Of a DNA stretch of 64,000 nt, positions 35,301-47,054 are shown one piece after another. The translations under genes and the position numbers were made by a program. Source of the stretch: Capitulum mitella (Eukaryota > Arthropoda > Thecostraca > Pollicipedomorpha > Pollicipedidae); NCBI GenBank assembly GCA_030062745.1, contig CP099840.1, positions 17,349,718-17,413,717 of the forward strand, in the 5' to 3' direction. Below the pieces are notes generated by a model that was not told the DNA's origin, did not search any database, and worked only from the letters and a program-made list of their open reading frames with translations. Within the stretch, counting starts at the first letter, position 1; each line of letters starts with the position of its first letter.

Positions 35301-36440
35301 CAGAGCACAGCTTTCTGTGACCTATCTCTATCACCCGACTCACACATCGGCGCCGTCTACGATGCGCGATGCCTACATGTCGGATTAACCGGATTTTCAC
35401 GGAGTAGTGTAACAGTTACCGTTCAAAGCCACAGACACTTCCCGTTCAGGCATAAAACCACGGATCTCGGTGTCTCAGACAGACAAAACTCAAAACATCA
35501 ACACCAATGCACAAAACCTCCTACCGCGCCCGAAGTCAAGGCCGCCGTCCAGAACTTATCAGACCTCTTAAATCCTGAGTTTAACCGCCATACACGACAC
35601 AATATGCATAAACAACAGTGGAACCGTTTGTCGCAATCGACGCTCTGGAAGCTTACGAAGAATGGCGTTGTTTTATTTTATTTTTGAAGGGCGCTTTTGC
35701 ATTTCATTTTTGATTTTAGTAAACGTCTGTAGGTCACGGGCTTCTGCGCTTGTCTTGCTTTCAGAAGAAACGACGGATCTTTACATGCAGCACAATTGCG
35801 ATATTGTTCACGCTTTGTGAATACACACGAGCATCCCCATCGCTGTGAGATTTTTCCTCACATACAAAGGAAATAATATAACACGGACGTTAACAGGTCT
35901 GAGCACGATGAAAGCCACACATGGACTAGGACTAGAGATGCAGGGTATACGGTAAGACGGCAAGTGCCCTACACAGCGCTGCTGTCAATAGAGCACGACG
36001 CTCAAGCGTGAGACACCTACCGAATGGAGGATACGGAGGGGAATGCAACAGACGAGCCCACTGTCCGGCGCTGAAGCCATTCCGGCGCTGCGCCCAGGGC
36101 AAGGAGTCGGCTTAAGGGCAAAGGGGTAAAGGATAAGGAATGGAAGCGCTAAGGTTCGTAAAACAAGACAAGACAGCAGAGGATTTAAGACAAAAACTAA
36201 AAGACTTACTAGCAAAATTCCTTGACTGTGCCTCGTTCGTTTGTAAACAGTAATGCATTACATATTTTATCTTGTTCCGATTTCCATTCTTCGTCTTAGC
36301 ACACATCATATGGTTTGTCTGTCCACTGTTCTCTATGGTTTACGCAGTTGGCAAGAGGCCAATGCGCATCGAAACCTTAAGCTCCACGTGGCTTGCTGGC
36401 TATGAACGTTCACCAGCCTAGGATCCAAAAGTGCCCGATT
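35301..36440. other. Intron, no gene seen
   Basis: No repeat, RNA or coding signal recognised. Confidence 0.5.
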
Positions 36441-36699
36441 TTCAACTGAGTGGCCCCTGAGCAGAAAATGGAGGACATCGACCGAGCACGTGGCTGGCTG
36501 GCGGCGGCCCGGCTCCGCGCGGCCCCCACCGGACCGGGCTCGGGCGGCGCGTCTCGGCCGCAGCGCTTGTGTGACGCCGCGCCCGCGGGGCGGAGCTGGC
36601 CTCGGCGGACCACAGCGGGTCCGCCGCGGCCGGGCGCCGCAGCACGGCCCACAAATCCCGGCGGCCACCGGCCGATTCGCCGGCACAGTCTGCCGTCCG

Positions 36700-37145
36700 T
36701 CTCAGGAGCAGTGGCGGCACAGTCTGTCGTCCGTCTCAGGAGCAGTGGCGGCACAAGTCTGTCGTCCGTCTAAGCAGTGGCGGCAGAGTCTGTCGTCCGC
36801 CTCAGCAGTGGCGGCACCGTCTGTCGTCCGTCTCAGGAGCAGTGGCGGCACAGTCTGTCGTCTGTCTCAGGAGCAGTGACGGCACAGTCTGTCGTCCGTC
36901 TCAGCAGTGGCGGCACAGTCTGTCGTCCGTCTCAGGAGCAGTGGCGGCACAGTCTGTCGCCTGTCTCAGGAGCAGTGGCGGCACAGTCTGTCGTCCGCCT
37001 AAGCAGTGGCGGCACCGTCTGTCGTCCGTCTCAGGAGCAGTGGCGGCACAGTCTGTCGTCTGTCTCAGGAGCAGTGACGGCACAGTCTGTCGTCCGTCTC
37101 AGCAGTGGCGGCACAGTCTGTCGTCCGTCTCAGCAGTGGCGGTCT
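36700..37145. repeat. 28/34 bp minisatellite in a GC-rich block
   Basis: Tandem copies of CAGTGGCGGCACAGTCTGTC then GTCCGTCT, with or without the six extra bases AGGAGC, so units of 28 and 34 bp alternate. A longer block recurs (36814-36920 against 37016-37130), indicating a higher-order duplication of about 200 bp. ORFs across it on both strands are by-products. Confidence 0.92.
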
Positions 37146-37518
37146 GCCGGCTCAGACCGGGCCTGGGAAGGCACCGACCGCCAGCCAGTTGCGCTCCTGC
37201 CTATCGACTCGCTGCGGCCTGGCAGCCTCTGTCGGCGTCGTTTTTCGCTCACATGACCTAAGTCACATGCACGGCCGACGCTCCGAACCAAATCACGAGC
37301 TCGCGTCGAATCACGAGCCCAGAGCGAAAGTCACTAGCTCATTGCTGGCAACTGCGCGCACAGGCCGCCGCAGCCTCCGCGGGCAGTTCTTCAGCTCTCA
37401 CTGGCCGCCGCTGCGTCACACGGCTGAACATGCCAGGTCCATACGCATTTGCAACAAGTGTCCCCCAGCCCACACCAATCTCCAGCCTCCACCGATACCA
37501 ACGCAAGGTATGCAGTAT

Positions 37519-38090
37519 GACAAGCTCTGCACACGGTGCTCCGCCATTGTCAAGCCCTGCACACGGCGCTCTGCCATTATCAAGCTCTGCACACGGCGCT
37601 CCGCCACTGTCAAGCTCTGCACACGGCGCCCCACCATTGTCAAGCTCTGCACACGGCGCTCCACCATTGTCAAGCTCTACACACGGCGCTCTGCCATTAT
37701 CAAGCTCTGCACACGGTGCTCCGCCATTGTCAAGCTCTACACACGGCGCTCTGCCATTGTCAAGCTCTGCACACGGTGCTCCGCCATTGTGAAGCTCTAC
37801 ACACGGCGCTCCGCCACTGTCAAGCTCTGCACACGGCGCTCCACCATTGTCAAGTTCTGCACACGGCGCTCCACCATTGTCAAGCTCTGCACACGGCGCT
37901 CCACCATTGTCAAGCTCTGCACACGGCGCTCTGCCATTATCAAGCTCTGCACACGGTGCTCCGCCATTGTCAAGCTCTGCACACAGCGCTCCACCATTGT
38001 CAAGCTCTGCACACGGCGCTCTGCCATTATCAAGCTCTGCACACGGCGCTCCGCCATTATCAAGCTCTGCACACGGCGCTCTGCCATGGG
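37519..38090. repeat. 30 bp minisatellite (about 19 units)
   Basis: Unit CAAGCTCTGCACACGGCGCT then CTGCCATTAT, with a few alternating variants (CTAC/CTGC, GGTGCT/GGCGCT, CCACC/CTGCC). Because 30 is a multiple of three, several frames stay open, giving a 361-codon plus ORF and a 347-codon minus ORF made of ten-residue repeats. Neither shows evidence of being a gene. Confidence 0.95.
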
Positions 38091-38388
38091 TCGCGTTGCC
38101 CCGCCGCTCAGCTGCGTAGAACCAAACACCGTGACCGAGTGCTGCCTCGCTAACGTTAGCATTTGTCGGGGGAGGCAGGGGACGTGCTAACGTTAGCATT
38201 TGTCGGAGAAGGGAGGGGAAAGTCACCACGTCCCCGAATGCAACGGTCACCTGGAACCCGTCCTTTAAAGACAGCTGGGTATGCTCGAGCCACCAAATGT
38301 GCTCGTTTAAGCCAAAGGCCCGACAGGCCGCTCCATACTGACTCCGCAGCCGTAGAAAAGTGTAACACCGACCACGTGCCACGAGACA

Positions 38389-38391
<3 letters not shown>

Positions 38392-38431
<40 letters not shown>

Positions 38432-38445
38432 AGCGGAGGCGGCGC
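38392..38445. repeat. (CGG)n trinucleotide run
   Basis: About 14 uninterrupted CGG units, then interrupted ones, in a GC-rich block within the AF9/ENL intron. Confidence 0.9.
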
Positions 38446-38639
38446 GCGGCCGACGGGGTACCATATGGCACGGGGCGTGGTCGACCCCAGACGAGTCGCA
38501 GCCGATACTGGGCCGGGCAGACGCAGAAATAGCTCGCCGCTATCGGCACGGGGCCGGCTAGCGACCGGACGGCCCGCAACACCTCACATCGGCACAGCTC
38601 TGTCAGCCGGGATCATCACGAGGGAACAGGGTCTGACAG

Positions 38640-39640
38640 CCGGACACCGAGGTCGCCTCGCTTAGCTACTCTGCGGGATGCGACAGGTCTCCTCACCGAC
38701 CCACCCCCACACACAGACACACAGAGCGCAGACCGGAGCCCAGCTCCGGCTCGGGCCGAACCCAGCCGGCGTCCAGCGCTCGACTGGCCGTGCGGCCAGC
38801 GCGACTATTTACCGGAGACGGCAGCAGAAACTGGACGGGCCGGATAACAGGAGCATGGCGCGGCCGCTGGGACACCTTGGTCATCATATCAGGCGGCCAT
38901 GGCCGGACGGTGGGTCCAACGGCCGGCGGTCAACGCCGCCCGGCGGCGCCCAGCGTCCAGCGCGCGACCTTGGTGGACCGCACTTTTCGCAACGGTGTCG
39001 GCCGCCAGCGGCTGGTTTGCGCCGTGGGCGGTGCGCGGCGGCCAGTGGCCGGCGGCCAGTAGCCGGCGGCCGGCGGGCGGCGACTCGGCAGCCTCGCACG
39101 CGGCCGCGACGCACTCGGCGCCGGACAGCTGGCCGGCCGCGGCGCCGCCGGGCGGGGCCGCCGCCAGTCGGCACAAGGTCGCGCAACACGTGAAAGTGGC
39201 CGCGATCCGGCGGGCGGCGGCGCGCGCCGCGGACGGTCGTCCAGCCGGAAGGCCACTCTCACTTTCGCTGCAGCCGGGCGGCTCGGCGGCGCGCCGGCGG
39301 GCGGTGCGTGCTCGACAGCGGCACCAGCACAACTGGCGGCGCCCGGCCGGCCCGCTGACCCGGCCGGCCGGCCGGCCTGACCCGCGTCCAAGGCCGCGCC
39401 GGCCGTCGGCGCCTGCGTGCCGGCCAGCTGACTGGTCGCCAGAGCGTGTCCGTGCAGCGCCCGCTCCGGTCCGGGCCCGACTGGGTTAATCAGAAGGCCG
39501 GCCGGCGCAAATGTCAGGTCAGACGCGTCACCAGCGCGTCAACGTCGCCCGCGACAGCCGGCCGACAGCCAGTCCCGTCAGGCGCCGGCGGCGGCCACCA
39601 ATGACACGGCACACGGCGCCCACTCACACCAGCTGCACCT
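38640..39640. other. 1 kb GC/CpG-rich island, no gene assigned
   Basis: The most GC-rich kilobase of the window, with dense CpG and GGCCGGC-type words. Many long ORFs overlap on both strands, so none is informative. It may be an internal promoter or enhancer of the AF9/ENL gene or simply GC-rich repeat DNA. Confidence 0.45.
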
Positions 39641-39845
39641 TTTCCATTACGGTAATCGCCTGCCCCCTGTTGGTGTGATTTTTTACTGACACGCGTCATT
39701 GTTCCCCATTCTCGGTGTTATTCACTTCAATTCTGTCTTATTACGGCGAGCTCAATCGATTCAAGTGAAGACAGGCATCATTTCACAAGTGCTTTACAGA
39801 AAACCTTGAAAACATGCGGAATTATTGCGCAGTCCATTCCATTCA

Positions 39846-39866
39846 ACACACACACACACACACACA
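39846..39866. repeat. (CA)n microsatellite
   Basis: About ten CA units. Confidence 0.85.
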
Positions 39867-39951
39867 GAATAAGAGAAGCACCCAAATATTCTACTTTCCA
39901 TTGTCGGAATATCCATTTCATGCCCTCTGAAGCTGATTTCATGCCCAAAAT

Positions 39952-40250
39952 CTTGACATCAATGGAAGTAAGACCATGCTCATCGCTCTAGGACGTCGAC
40001 AAAATCTACGTTCTATGACTGATTTTAGCATCGACTTCCAAAACGATACACTCACTCCTTGTGATGAAGTGAAAAATCTCGGACTAGGTTTTGACACAAC
40101 GTTTTCCTGGAAAAATCATGTAACGCTGATCACTAAACGATGCATGGCAGGTGCCCGCCTCTCGGATCTCGATTACGTGCCGCCTTGTGGCCTGAAAATC
40201 TCTATAGTTGCCTTGTTCTTTCAGGTCACATACTGCGTCCGTTTATGGGG
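39952..40250 (+). pseudogene. Non-LTR retrotransposon fragment (distal RT region)
   Basis: One frame reads NGSKTMLIALG, then CDEVKNLGLGFDTTFSWKNH, then ITKRCMAGARLSDL. This is the pattern of the segment after the catalytic box in CR1/L2/Jockey-type reverse transcriptases (KT..LLIG ... VKNLGV..D..L....H ... RC...L..L). Similarity stops near 40250. It is an isolated, truncated piece, probably unrelated in origin to the remnant at 62-1905. Confidence 0.8.
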
Positions 40251-40753
40251 TGGTAAAAAAGGGAAAAATAAGACGGCCCCAAAACGAACATTAACTTTGC
40301 CGTCGGAGTTGTTTTTTTTTTTACCCAAAAGATTTGACCATGTGCCTGTCCTGACCGCGAGGGGCTTGGGAGTTTGGGTGGGTGTCCAGCGAACAGCTGG
40401 CCACTCGTAGCACATTCTAATTTGCACACAACGTTTTAAACAACAGAGAAACGTAGTATTTGTAAACGTGCCTTGTTCACAACCAAGTGACTTGAGCACG
40501 GTCCACACGACAAGCCAGACCATTACGAGTTCCACGGCCATGTAGAGTCGAGCTCAAATCATCATCACTCAAACCTGCCCATCGACAGGTGGCAGTGCAC
40601 ACTTGGAAGCTGGCCGTGAACTCTGCGCCACCAATGGCCTTGGCACTGGGCGCCAAGCCTCAGGGCGGGGTCATGATCGCACAGCCTATCGCAGAAAAGC
40701 GGGTGAAATACGGCTCAGGAAAAACGTCTCTGACCTGAGCCGACGCCGGCGGC

Positions 40754-41687
40754 TTAACCCTCGCCGGCCGAAGGCGTGGGGCTTTCACCCCATAGCGCTC
40801 TTCTAAGACTGCCGGAAAACGCCCAGAGCCTGAGATTTGTGATAGATGATCTAACATATTCCTGCAACTTGAAAAGAAACGGTACCAGGTCATGTCAGCT
40901 CACCGCGTTATGACGCGATCACCGAGGCACTGCAAGCCTATTTTCTAGATCTGAACTACGTTTTGACTTCTTTCTGAAAATCTGAAAAGGCTACCGAGAT
41001 GCAAGGTCAGTTTTCGATGCAAGACTGTTTCAGCGTATGTTCGACGACACATCATGCTAAAAGTTCCAGTGACGTTTCTAAAGTCAATTGAGGCCACTGA
41101 ACTAATATGACCTCAAAATGCATTTAAACCGGCATACGGGTAGTTGTTGGCGCTGATTTCAATGACAAATGCTCTTACTTTTCGCCTTTCATCCTTTCAT
41201 CTCGACATTTTGATTGTCCTTTACCTACCATTTATCACCAGAACTCCATTCCGCGGTAAGAAAGCATGTTTTTCGAACTTCTTGTGCCATGCAAGACGAT
41301 AATGATATTTGACCTCTCTTCGGCCTGACTTTGACCCGGAGAAAAGAAACGAAAATCTAAATACACGGGTTGAATGATTTCAAAAAGCCAAGTCGCCACA
41401 AAAGGCATGACCTGCGGGCCCTTCTCCTCCAAAATTACTACGACGGCGGCGAAGACAGCAAGCAGCATATTCTCTTTCGCAGTGACTTGTGAGGTAACGA
41501 TGTGACCTGTAAGGGCCAAATTGGATGTCACTGGAATCAGAAGGTGGCGAGCTAGACGCTTGTTTTTGTCTCGTCGCCCTATCCCAGTTGGCGAAATGAA
41601 CAGAGGGAGGAAGGGGGAAGTGGTGGCAATCGCCCCGCCCCCTCGTGAGGCGTGCAGGTGAAAAACCTTGTGTCCGGCGAGGGTTAA
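40754..41687 (+). mobile_element. Family B TTAA-flanked non-autonomous element (934 bp)
   Basis: TTAA at 40754-40757 and 41684-41687 encloses perfect 10 bp inverted ends (CCCTCGCCGG) followed by imperfectly matched sequence. A subterminal run, GGGCTTTCACCCC at 40779-40791, has its counterpart AGGTGAAAAACC at 41656-41667. No transposase ORF. Same architecture as family A (TTAA, CCC end) but different sequence. Confidence 0.8.
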
Positions 41688-42479
41688 GACGCATATTAAT
41701 TCTCTGTTATAAGAATGGCAACAAATCACGGGCGTTACGAGCAGTGGTAGACATTTATGTTATGTTAAAGGAGCCTAATTGTATCAAAATTACACAGCAA
41801 AATAATGCTTCTTTTGTTGAAAATACGGTTCAAGGGCATCGTCAAGAGAGAAAAAAACCTTATCGCCATTCATTTTGCCAGGAGGAACCAAAATTTGGAT
41901 TGGGGCAGCGGTACCAACGGACACCTATCCAGTGCCACTAGCTGCTGTAGTCTATCTCTAACCTTGACTTGATTCGGTATCACTTAACGGTAAATGTTGA
42001 ATCCATCATCTTGGATGGATAAATATTGAATACCAATATCTCAGCATGCTTCAAGCAAACACTTCAAGTTACGGGGAAGGGTGCCGCTGTCAGATGAAGG
42101 AGTGGAAAGGGATTCATAATATCTTCTCTCGGGTCGATACCTAGCTTTATTTGATATTTTTACACACTGTTTTCATTTATTTATTCTGTGGGTCCAATAA
42201 CTCAAGCGAGCCTACGGGACTAGCGACTCAAAGGGCCACTGGCAACTTGTTAGGGATTATGCACAATATGCACAGGGATTATGGAGATCGCCCTGTCCGC
42301 CAGCGCTCCAACATGGGTCGAAACTTAAGGGAGTCGGAACTTAGTCTGCACATTGGTTTCATGGCATAAGCAAATAAAACCAAACATTTTAGTAACTGGG
42401 TAGCGATCGGATCAGCATATGAAGCCATCGCATGCAACTGTGCATTGGCGCATCAGCTGCTCACATTCCGATGCCAAAT

Positions 42480-42760
42480 TTAACCCAATGCCCGGAGGGC
42501 TAGACAGTATGGCCGATTCTCGGCAGGGGGGGGGGATTCGGCCGGCACCCTGAGATCTCGAGAATTACAAATCCGATTTCATCGCAACAAACGGCAATTG
42601 ATTTGTCTACTACGCTTTGAAAAAAAGAAGTCTTCAAAAGTCTGACAGGTGCGGGGGGGGCAAAAATATCAAAATGGGGGTGTTTCTGGACTTGGTCGAT
42701 TCGTCCATAAACAACTCCGTTGTTTACGGACCGATACAAAACCGGAACCAGAGTAAACGA
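42480..42760 (-). mobile_element. Family A element, copy A5 (partial)
   Basis: It starts TTAACCCAATGCCCGGAGGG and continues with GCTAGACAGTATGGCCGATT. It then follows copies A2 and A4 through the G-run (42526-42536), ATCGCAACAAACGGCAATTG and CAAAATGGGGG, before similarity is lost near 42760. A G-run and TTTCCGGGATT near 42935-42972 may be a remnant of another terminus, which would imply internal deletion and rearrangement. Confidence 0.7.
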
Positions 42761-43619
42761 GCTAACAATGGGTTGGACAAATCTGCCCACAATGGTCTTA
42801 TTTGGACCTCCTGACTCCGTCTCTGAGAAAATTCTGGAACATTCAAGACGACAGTGCATCGAACAGACCTCCAAGGAATCGTTTGCGACCTCAACCGATA
42901 TAATGGGACAACAGTTTTGCGAGACCCCGAGGAAGGGGGGAGGGGGCGGAATTCGCTACCCTTTCCGGGATTCTGGTCCAAACGAGCCTCATAGGAATGT
43001 AAGTAAGTGGGCAGTGTACGCCCAATACGCTTTGCAACAATAGCAAGAACATCCCAGTCTGTCATCGATCCCAACCGCCCGGTGCATAGGATCCCTGGCA
43101 CGTGGTTGCCTCTAGTTCGTCCTGTCGACACGACACGGTGACTCGGAACACAGCCGAACGTCTCAGTGAAACTGTAACAGTCGACCACCATTCCCGGCAG
43201 CGTGACGTGGCCGCTGGCTGCCGACTTTCAGACCGACGTTCGTAACCACTACGTATCAAAATAAATAACAAACTCCCCGACATGTCGCCTGTCAGACATT
43301 CAGTTTCTACGTCCAAACCCCCGCATGCAATCCTGGGTTTTCAACGAGCTGAGTGCCTATGTACGGTACCTGGGGCCGCAGGAAGGTGACCGGATTATCA
43401 CCTGTTGATGGTGGCTCCACCACCACCACACTGGAAAACAGGCTTAAGCGGCTCGTACGAGACGAGCCCGGCCTCTCATCTACACTACACGATCCGTCAC
43501 ATAGCGCCACCACCACCCCCGCCCCTCCCCGCCGCTGGATACGTACCGCAACACTCTATCTCATCAAATCAGAAAACCCAACCTGTCCGCGTCAATTTAA
43601 GCACGTCACTGGATTTCCA

Positions 43620-43960
43620 AACAGAGCCCGAGGCTCCAGATCGCCGTGCGCATGGGATCGTCTCCTTTCCAGGCCGCGTGCCACACGAGGTTCGGTCGTC
43701 GGCGCGGGCCGGGCCGGTGCCGTCTCCCTGGGTCGGCCGAACCGAGGTCGGTCGGCACTGGACAGGGCGGCAGGAGAAAGGCAGCGCCCGCCACAGGCCC
43801 GCTCCCGGCAACCGGGCGGCCTTGGCGCTGCCCACCGCCGCGCCGGCGCAGTGACCCCGCCGTCTCCACCAGATGGCTCCGCTATTCGCGCACAGACGGC
43901 GCCACAGCCAACCACGGCCAACCGTCAACAGGCAACCGGCCATTTACAATGCACGACGAA
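43620..43960. other. GC-rich block, no gene assigned
   Basis: GC/CpG-rich with overlapping ORFs on both strands. No domain recognised. Confidence 0.4.
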
Positions 43961-44879
43961 TGAAATGGAAATAACAATGCTGATCGTTAAAATTCTGACC
44001 ACCGACGTTAGCGCAATGGCGTTTCGGCCCATCTTCGGTGGTCAAAGGAAAAACACGCTATTACGTGTTTTTTTTTTTAGGAGTCATTCTTACGAGGGTA
44101 AAGATTATGCTTCAGACAACAATGCGAAGATAACCGCTCTGAATCGAAGAGCCAAAACTAGCCTATGCGAAGTACGAAGTTTCGTGATAAACTGGCTTCA
44201 TCATTATTAAATGCTGTTAAGGATTAACAAACTATAAAAATGTTTTCCATTCACATGGCTTTCTTCACAAAACGATCCATATACAAAGAGCGACAACTTA
44301 AATACTCCCATCGATCAACCTATGTTCTGGAACGGACATTCAGTCCAAAGTATGACACCAATGGGTTGGAACTGCCTTTTGCTGGAATCAGCATATGCAA
44401 CTCAGGTTTTGCAAAGCACACGCTGCAGCAAACAACATCACGGGTTATTTCCCAAGAAGCGACACTAACAGATGACTTCATGCCAAGGTAGGCACCACAT
44501 CAAAGGCAGTCCGAAAAGACAAAAAAAAAATCGCAGACAAAGACCTGCGAGAAAGCTATTTCCTACATCTACCTCGAAACGAAATGTTCTTAGCTAGCGA
44601 CAGCAAGGAGCGAAACATCACAGAAACGAAAACACTTAACCGTCTGGAGGGCATCAACCACTGCGGAACAGCAACCTTCGGGAAACGTCGATGAAACGTA
44701 ACTTACGTCCGGCCAACACCGACCAAGACCAGTCACTGTTCGGCCGGCCAACGCTGCGGCCATTACAGGCCACCGTCGACCACAGCTGGGCCACTGTTCG
44801 GCCTATCGACACACCAACAATCAAAATCAGCCCATCCACAGGAGGGGCAGACAGGACGGCCCCGTCACCAGGTACTCAC

Positions 44880-45091
44880 CCCTCCACCGCGAAACAGAAG
44901 CTTCCTGAAGTCGTCCGAGGTGTTCTGGAACGTGAGCTTCTCCTTGCGCACGTTGGTGGTGGGCAGATCGTTTTGCAGCACTAGGTCGTGATTGAACGTG
45001 ACGCTCTCTTTGTTCTTGAAGTGCACGGTGATGGGTAGGAGGAAGCCGGCGTAGCCCGACTCGCGCACCTCGTATGGAGGCTCGTGCTTCA
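44880..45091 (-). CDS. MLLT3: AF9/ENL-type protein, second YEATS-domain exon
   Basis: Exon of 212 bp between an acceptor (TGCATGTTTCAG ending at 45092) and a donor (GTGAGT starting at 44879). It begins in phase 1 and ends in phase 0. It encodes VKHEPPYEVRESGYAGFLLP, then VHFKNKESVTFNHDLVL, then KEKLTFQNTSDDFRKLLFRGGG. This is the C-terminal half of the YEATS domain. The ESGYAGF motif corresponds to the Gly77-Tyr78 element of the human AF9 acyl-lysine cage, so acetyl- or crotonyl-lysine binding should be retained. The exon ends where human AF9 goes from the YEATS domain into the Ser-rich linker. An upstream ATG (45104) lies before the splice acceptor and is not a start codon. Confidence 0.96.
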
Positions 45092-45599
45092 CTGAAACAT
45101 GCAATGGGCACGCACCTCATCAACAGCCACCCCACCAACGCAATTCAGCAGCCAGACACGCATGCTGAACAACTAACGCCGCAAAACAGCATCACATACT
45201 ACTTCGTCAAAAAGACAAGCCACGTCATATTACCGAAAGTGCATCCTGACAGCCGCATGATCAGCGAGGCCTTCTAAACTTAGGCCTTCTTAGCTTCTGT
45301 CTAAATTTGGGCATGATGCTGTTTGGCACATTACTTTCTCTTAATGCATTTTGCGGCACAAATATATACATGCCTATCGGTTTATTCTACTTCAGTATTT
45401 TACATCCGACAGACTGCAAGTTTCAACGTCTTACGCGTCCATACGATACTGTTTCGTTGCTCACGCGTCCATACACACGACACTGTTCGCTGCCATTACT
45501 GAGCCGATAAAAACAATAGTAAGAAAACAGGTCTAAGGCGTAAATACGCATAGCATAAACAGCACTTAGACAACATTATCCTCAAAATATTTAGTGGGT

Positions 45600-46615
45600 A
45601 AGAGCTTGTACGCGGTTTTAGGGCAAAAGTTCGTATCGCAGAAGGTCGTCAGACAAAAGTTTGTCGGACTGAAGTTCGTCGTGTAAACGTTCGTCTAGCG
45701 CAAAAGTTCGTCTGGGACAAAAGTTCGTTGTGCAAAAGCTCATCGTGAAAAGGTTCGTCTAGGGCAAAAGTACGTCGAGGATAAAAGTTCGTCGTGGACA
45801 AAAGTTCGTTTAGGACAAAAGTTGGTCTTGCAGCGGTTCGCCTGGGGCAAAAGTTCGTCTAGGGCAAAGGTTCGTCTGGGACAAAAGTTCTCGCAGAAGT
45901 TCGTCTACGAGGAAAATTCGTATAAAGCAAAAGCTGGTATCGGAGAAAACTTTGTCTAGGGAAAAGTCCGTCACGCTGAAGTTTGTCTAGAACATGAGTT
46001 CATCAAGGGAAAAATTCATTTAGGACAAGTTCATCTCGCTAATGGAAAAGGTTGGTATGGAAAAGGCTTGTAGGACAAATGTTCGTAAGGGAAAACGTTC
46101 GTAAGGAAAAAGGATTCGAAACCAAGAGTTCATAAACTTAATGTTCGTATTGGAAACAGGAACGGACTTAAAATAGCAATCTAATCTAACCTAACCTAAC
46201 CTAACCTAACCTAACCCTAACCCCAGGCGAACCTTCTGCCCCAGGCAAACTTTTGTCTTAAACGAATTTCTGAGCGACGAACTTTTGCCTCGGACGAACT
46301 CCTGTCCTACGCGAACTTACAGGAGCGGTGGAACCTCTGTGGAGATGGGGGTGGGCAAACGCCAACGACCCTGCGAACTTGTGCCCTATACGAACTTTTG
46401 CTGGACGAACTTTTGTCCGAAACGAACTTCTGTCTTATACGAACTTAAACGAGACGAGCTTCTGTCCTGGACGAACTCTGTCCACATGAACTTTCGCGAG
46501 ACGAAGTTTTGCCCTACACGAACTTTTGTACGACGAAATTTTGTCCCTACGAACTATTAGCCGACGAACTACTGCCCTAGGAACTTTAGTCCGACGAACT
46601 TCTGCCCAAAACCTT
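45600..46615. repeat. Inverted pair of degenerate minisatellites
   Basis: From about 45600 to 46165, phrases of the type AAAAGTTCGTCTAGGGC recur every 15-25 bases. From 46225 to 46615 the reverse complement recurs (GACGAACTTTTGTCC, ACGAACTTCTG). The two arms point in opposite directions around a (CCTAA)n tract, making an imperfect palindrome of about 1 kb within the intron between the YEATS exons. Confidence 0.88.
46186..46224. repeat. Interstitial telomere-like (CCTAA)n tract
   Basis: About seven CTAAC units, preceded by two diverged ones (CTAAT) and followed by CCTAACCCC. The complement is TTAGG, the telomere repeat of many arthropods. It sits at the symmetry centre of the inverted minisatellite. 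Confidence 0.9.
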
Positions 46616-47054
46616 GCAAGACTACTCATTGTGAATGGAATAACACAAAATGAAATAAAAATAACTTAAGTTCTAGTAAAACTTTGTAACTCACTGCCCA
46701 GTCGCTAAGAAGTTACTGCGTTCAAGAAAATGCAACGGCCGGGCCGGGCCGGGCCGGGACGGGACGGCAGCCCAGCGTGATTGTCAGTTAGCTCTGCAGC
46801 TCCTGGGAGAACGGACCTTAAACGTCCCCACTTTTTGCTGCGATGTAGCTTTGGTTCGGCGCGCAGCCGCGCCATACTTTCAATTCCCGTCAGTACATCG
46901 ATTCTGTACATTTTGGCAGAAAAAGACGAGGCCATGTTAGGACATGTCAAAATGGCGTCACAACGACAATCAGGTTTCACAATTTTGCTGTTTCTTCGAC
47001 TCCGCTTGACCTTCATCGATACTTCTGAACAAGATGCTGGCGATTAGAAGTATA

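Noticed and set aside
37105..38190. 361-codon plus-strand ORF (and a 347-codon minus ORF at 37339-38382)
   Set aside because: Both consist of a 30 bp tandem repeat that keeps all frames free of stops. Translations are ten-residue repeats with no domain, and no splice or start context supports a gene.
38889..39489. Long overlapping ORFs on both strands (up to 196 codons) with many Ala/Arg/Pro
   Set aside because: Extreme GC content makes stop codons rare in all frames. No recognisable domain and no single frame favoured.
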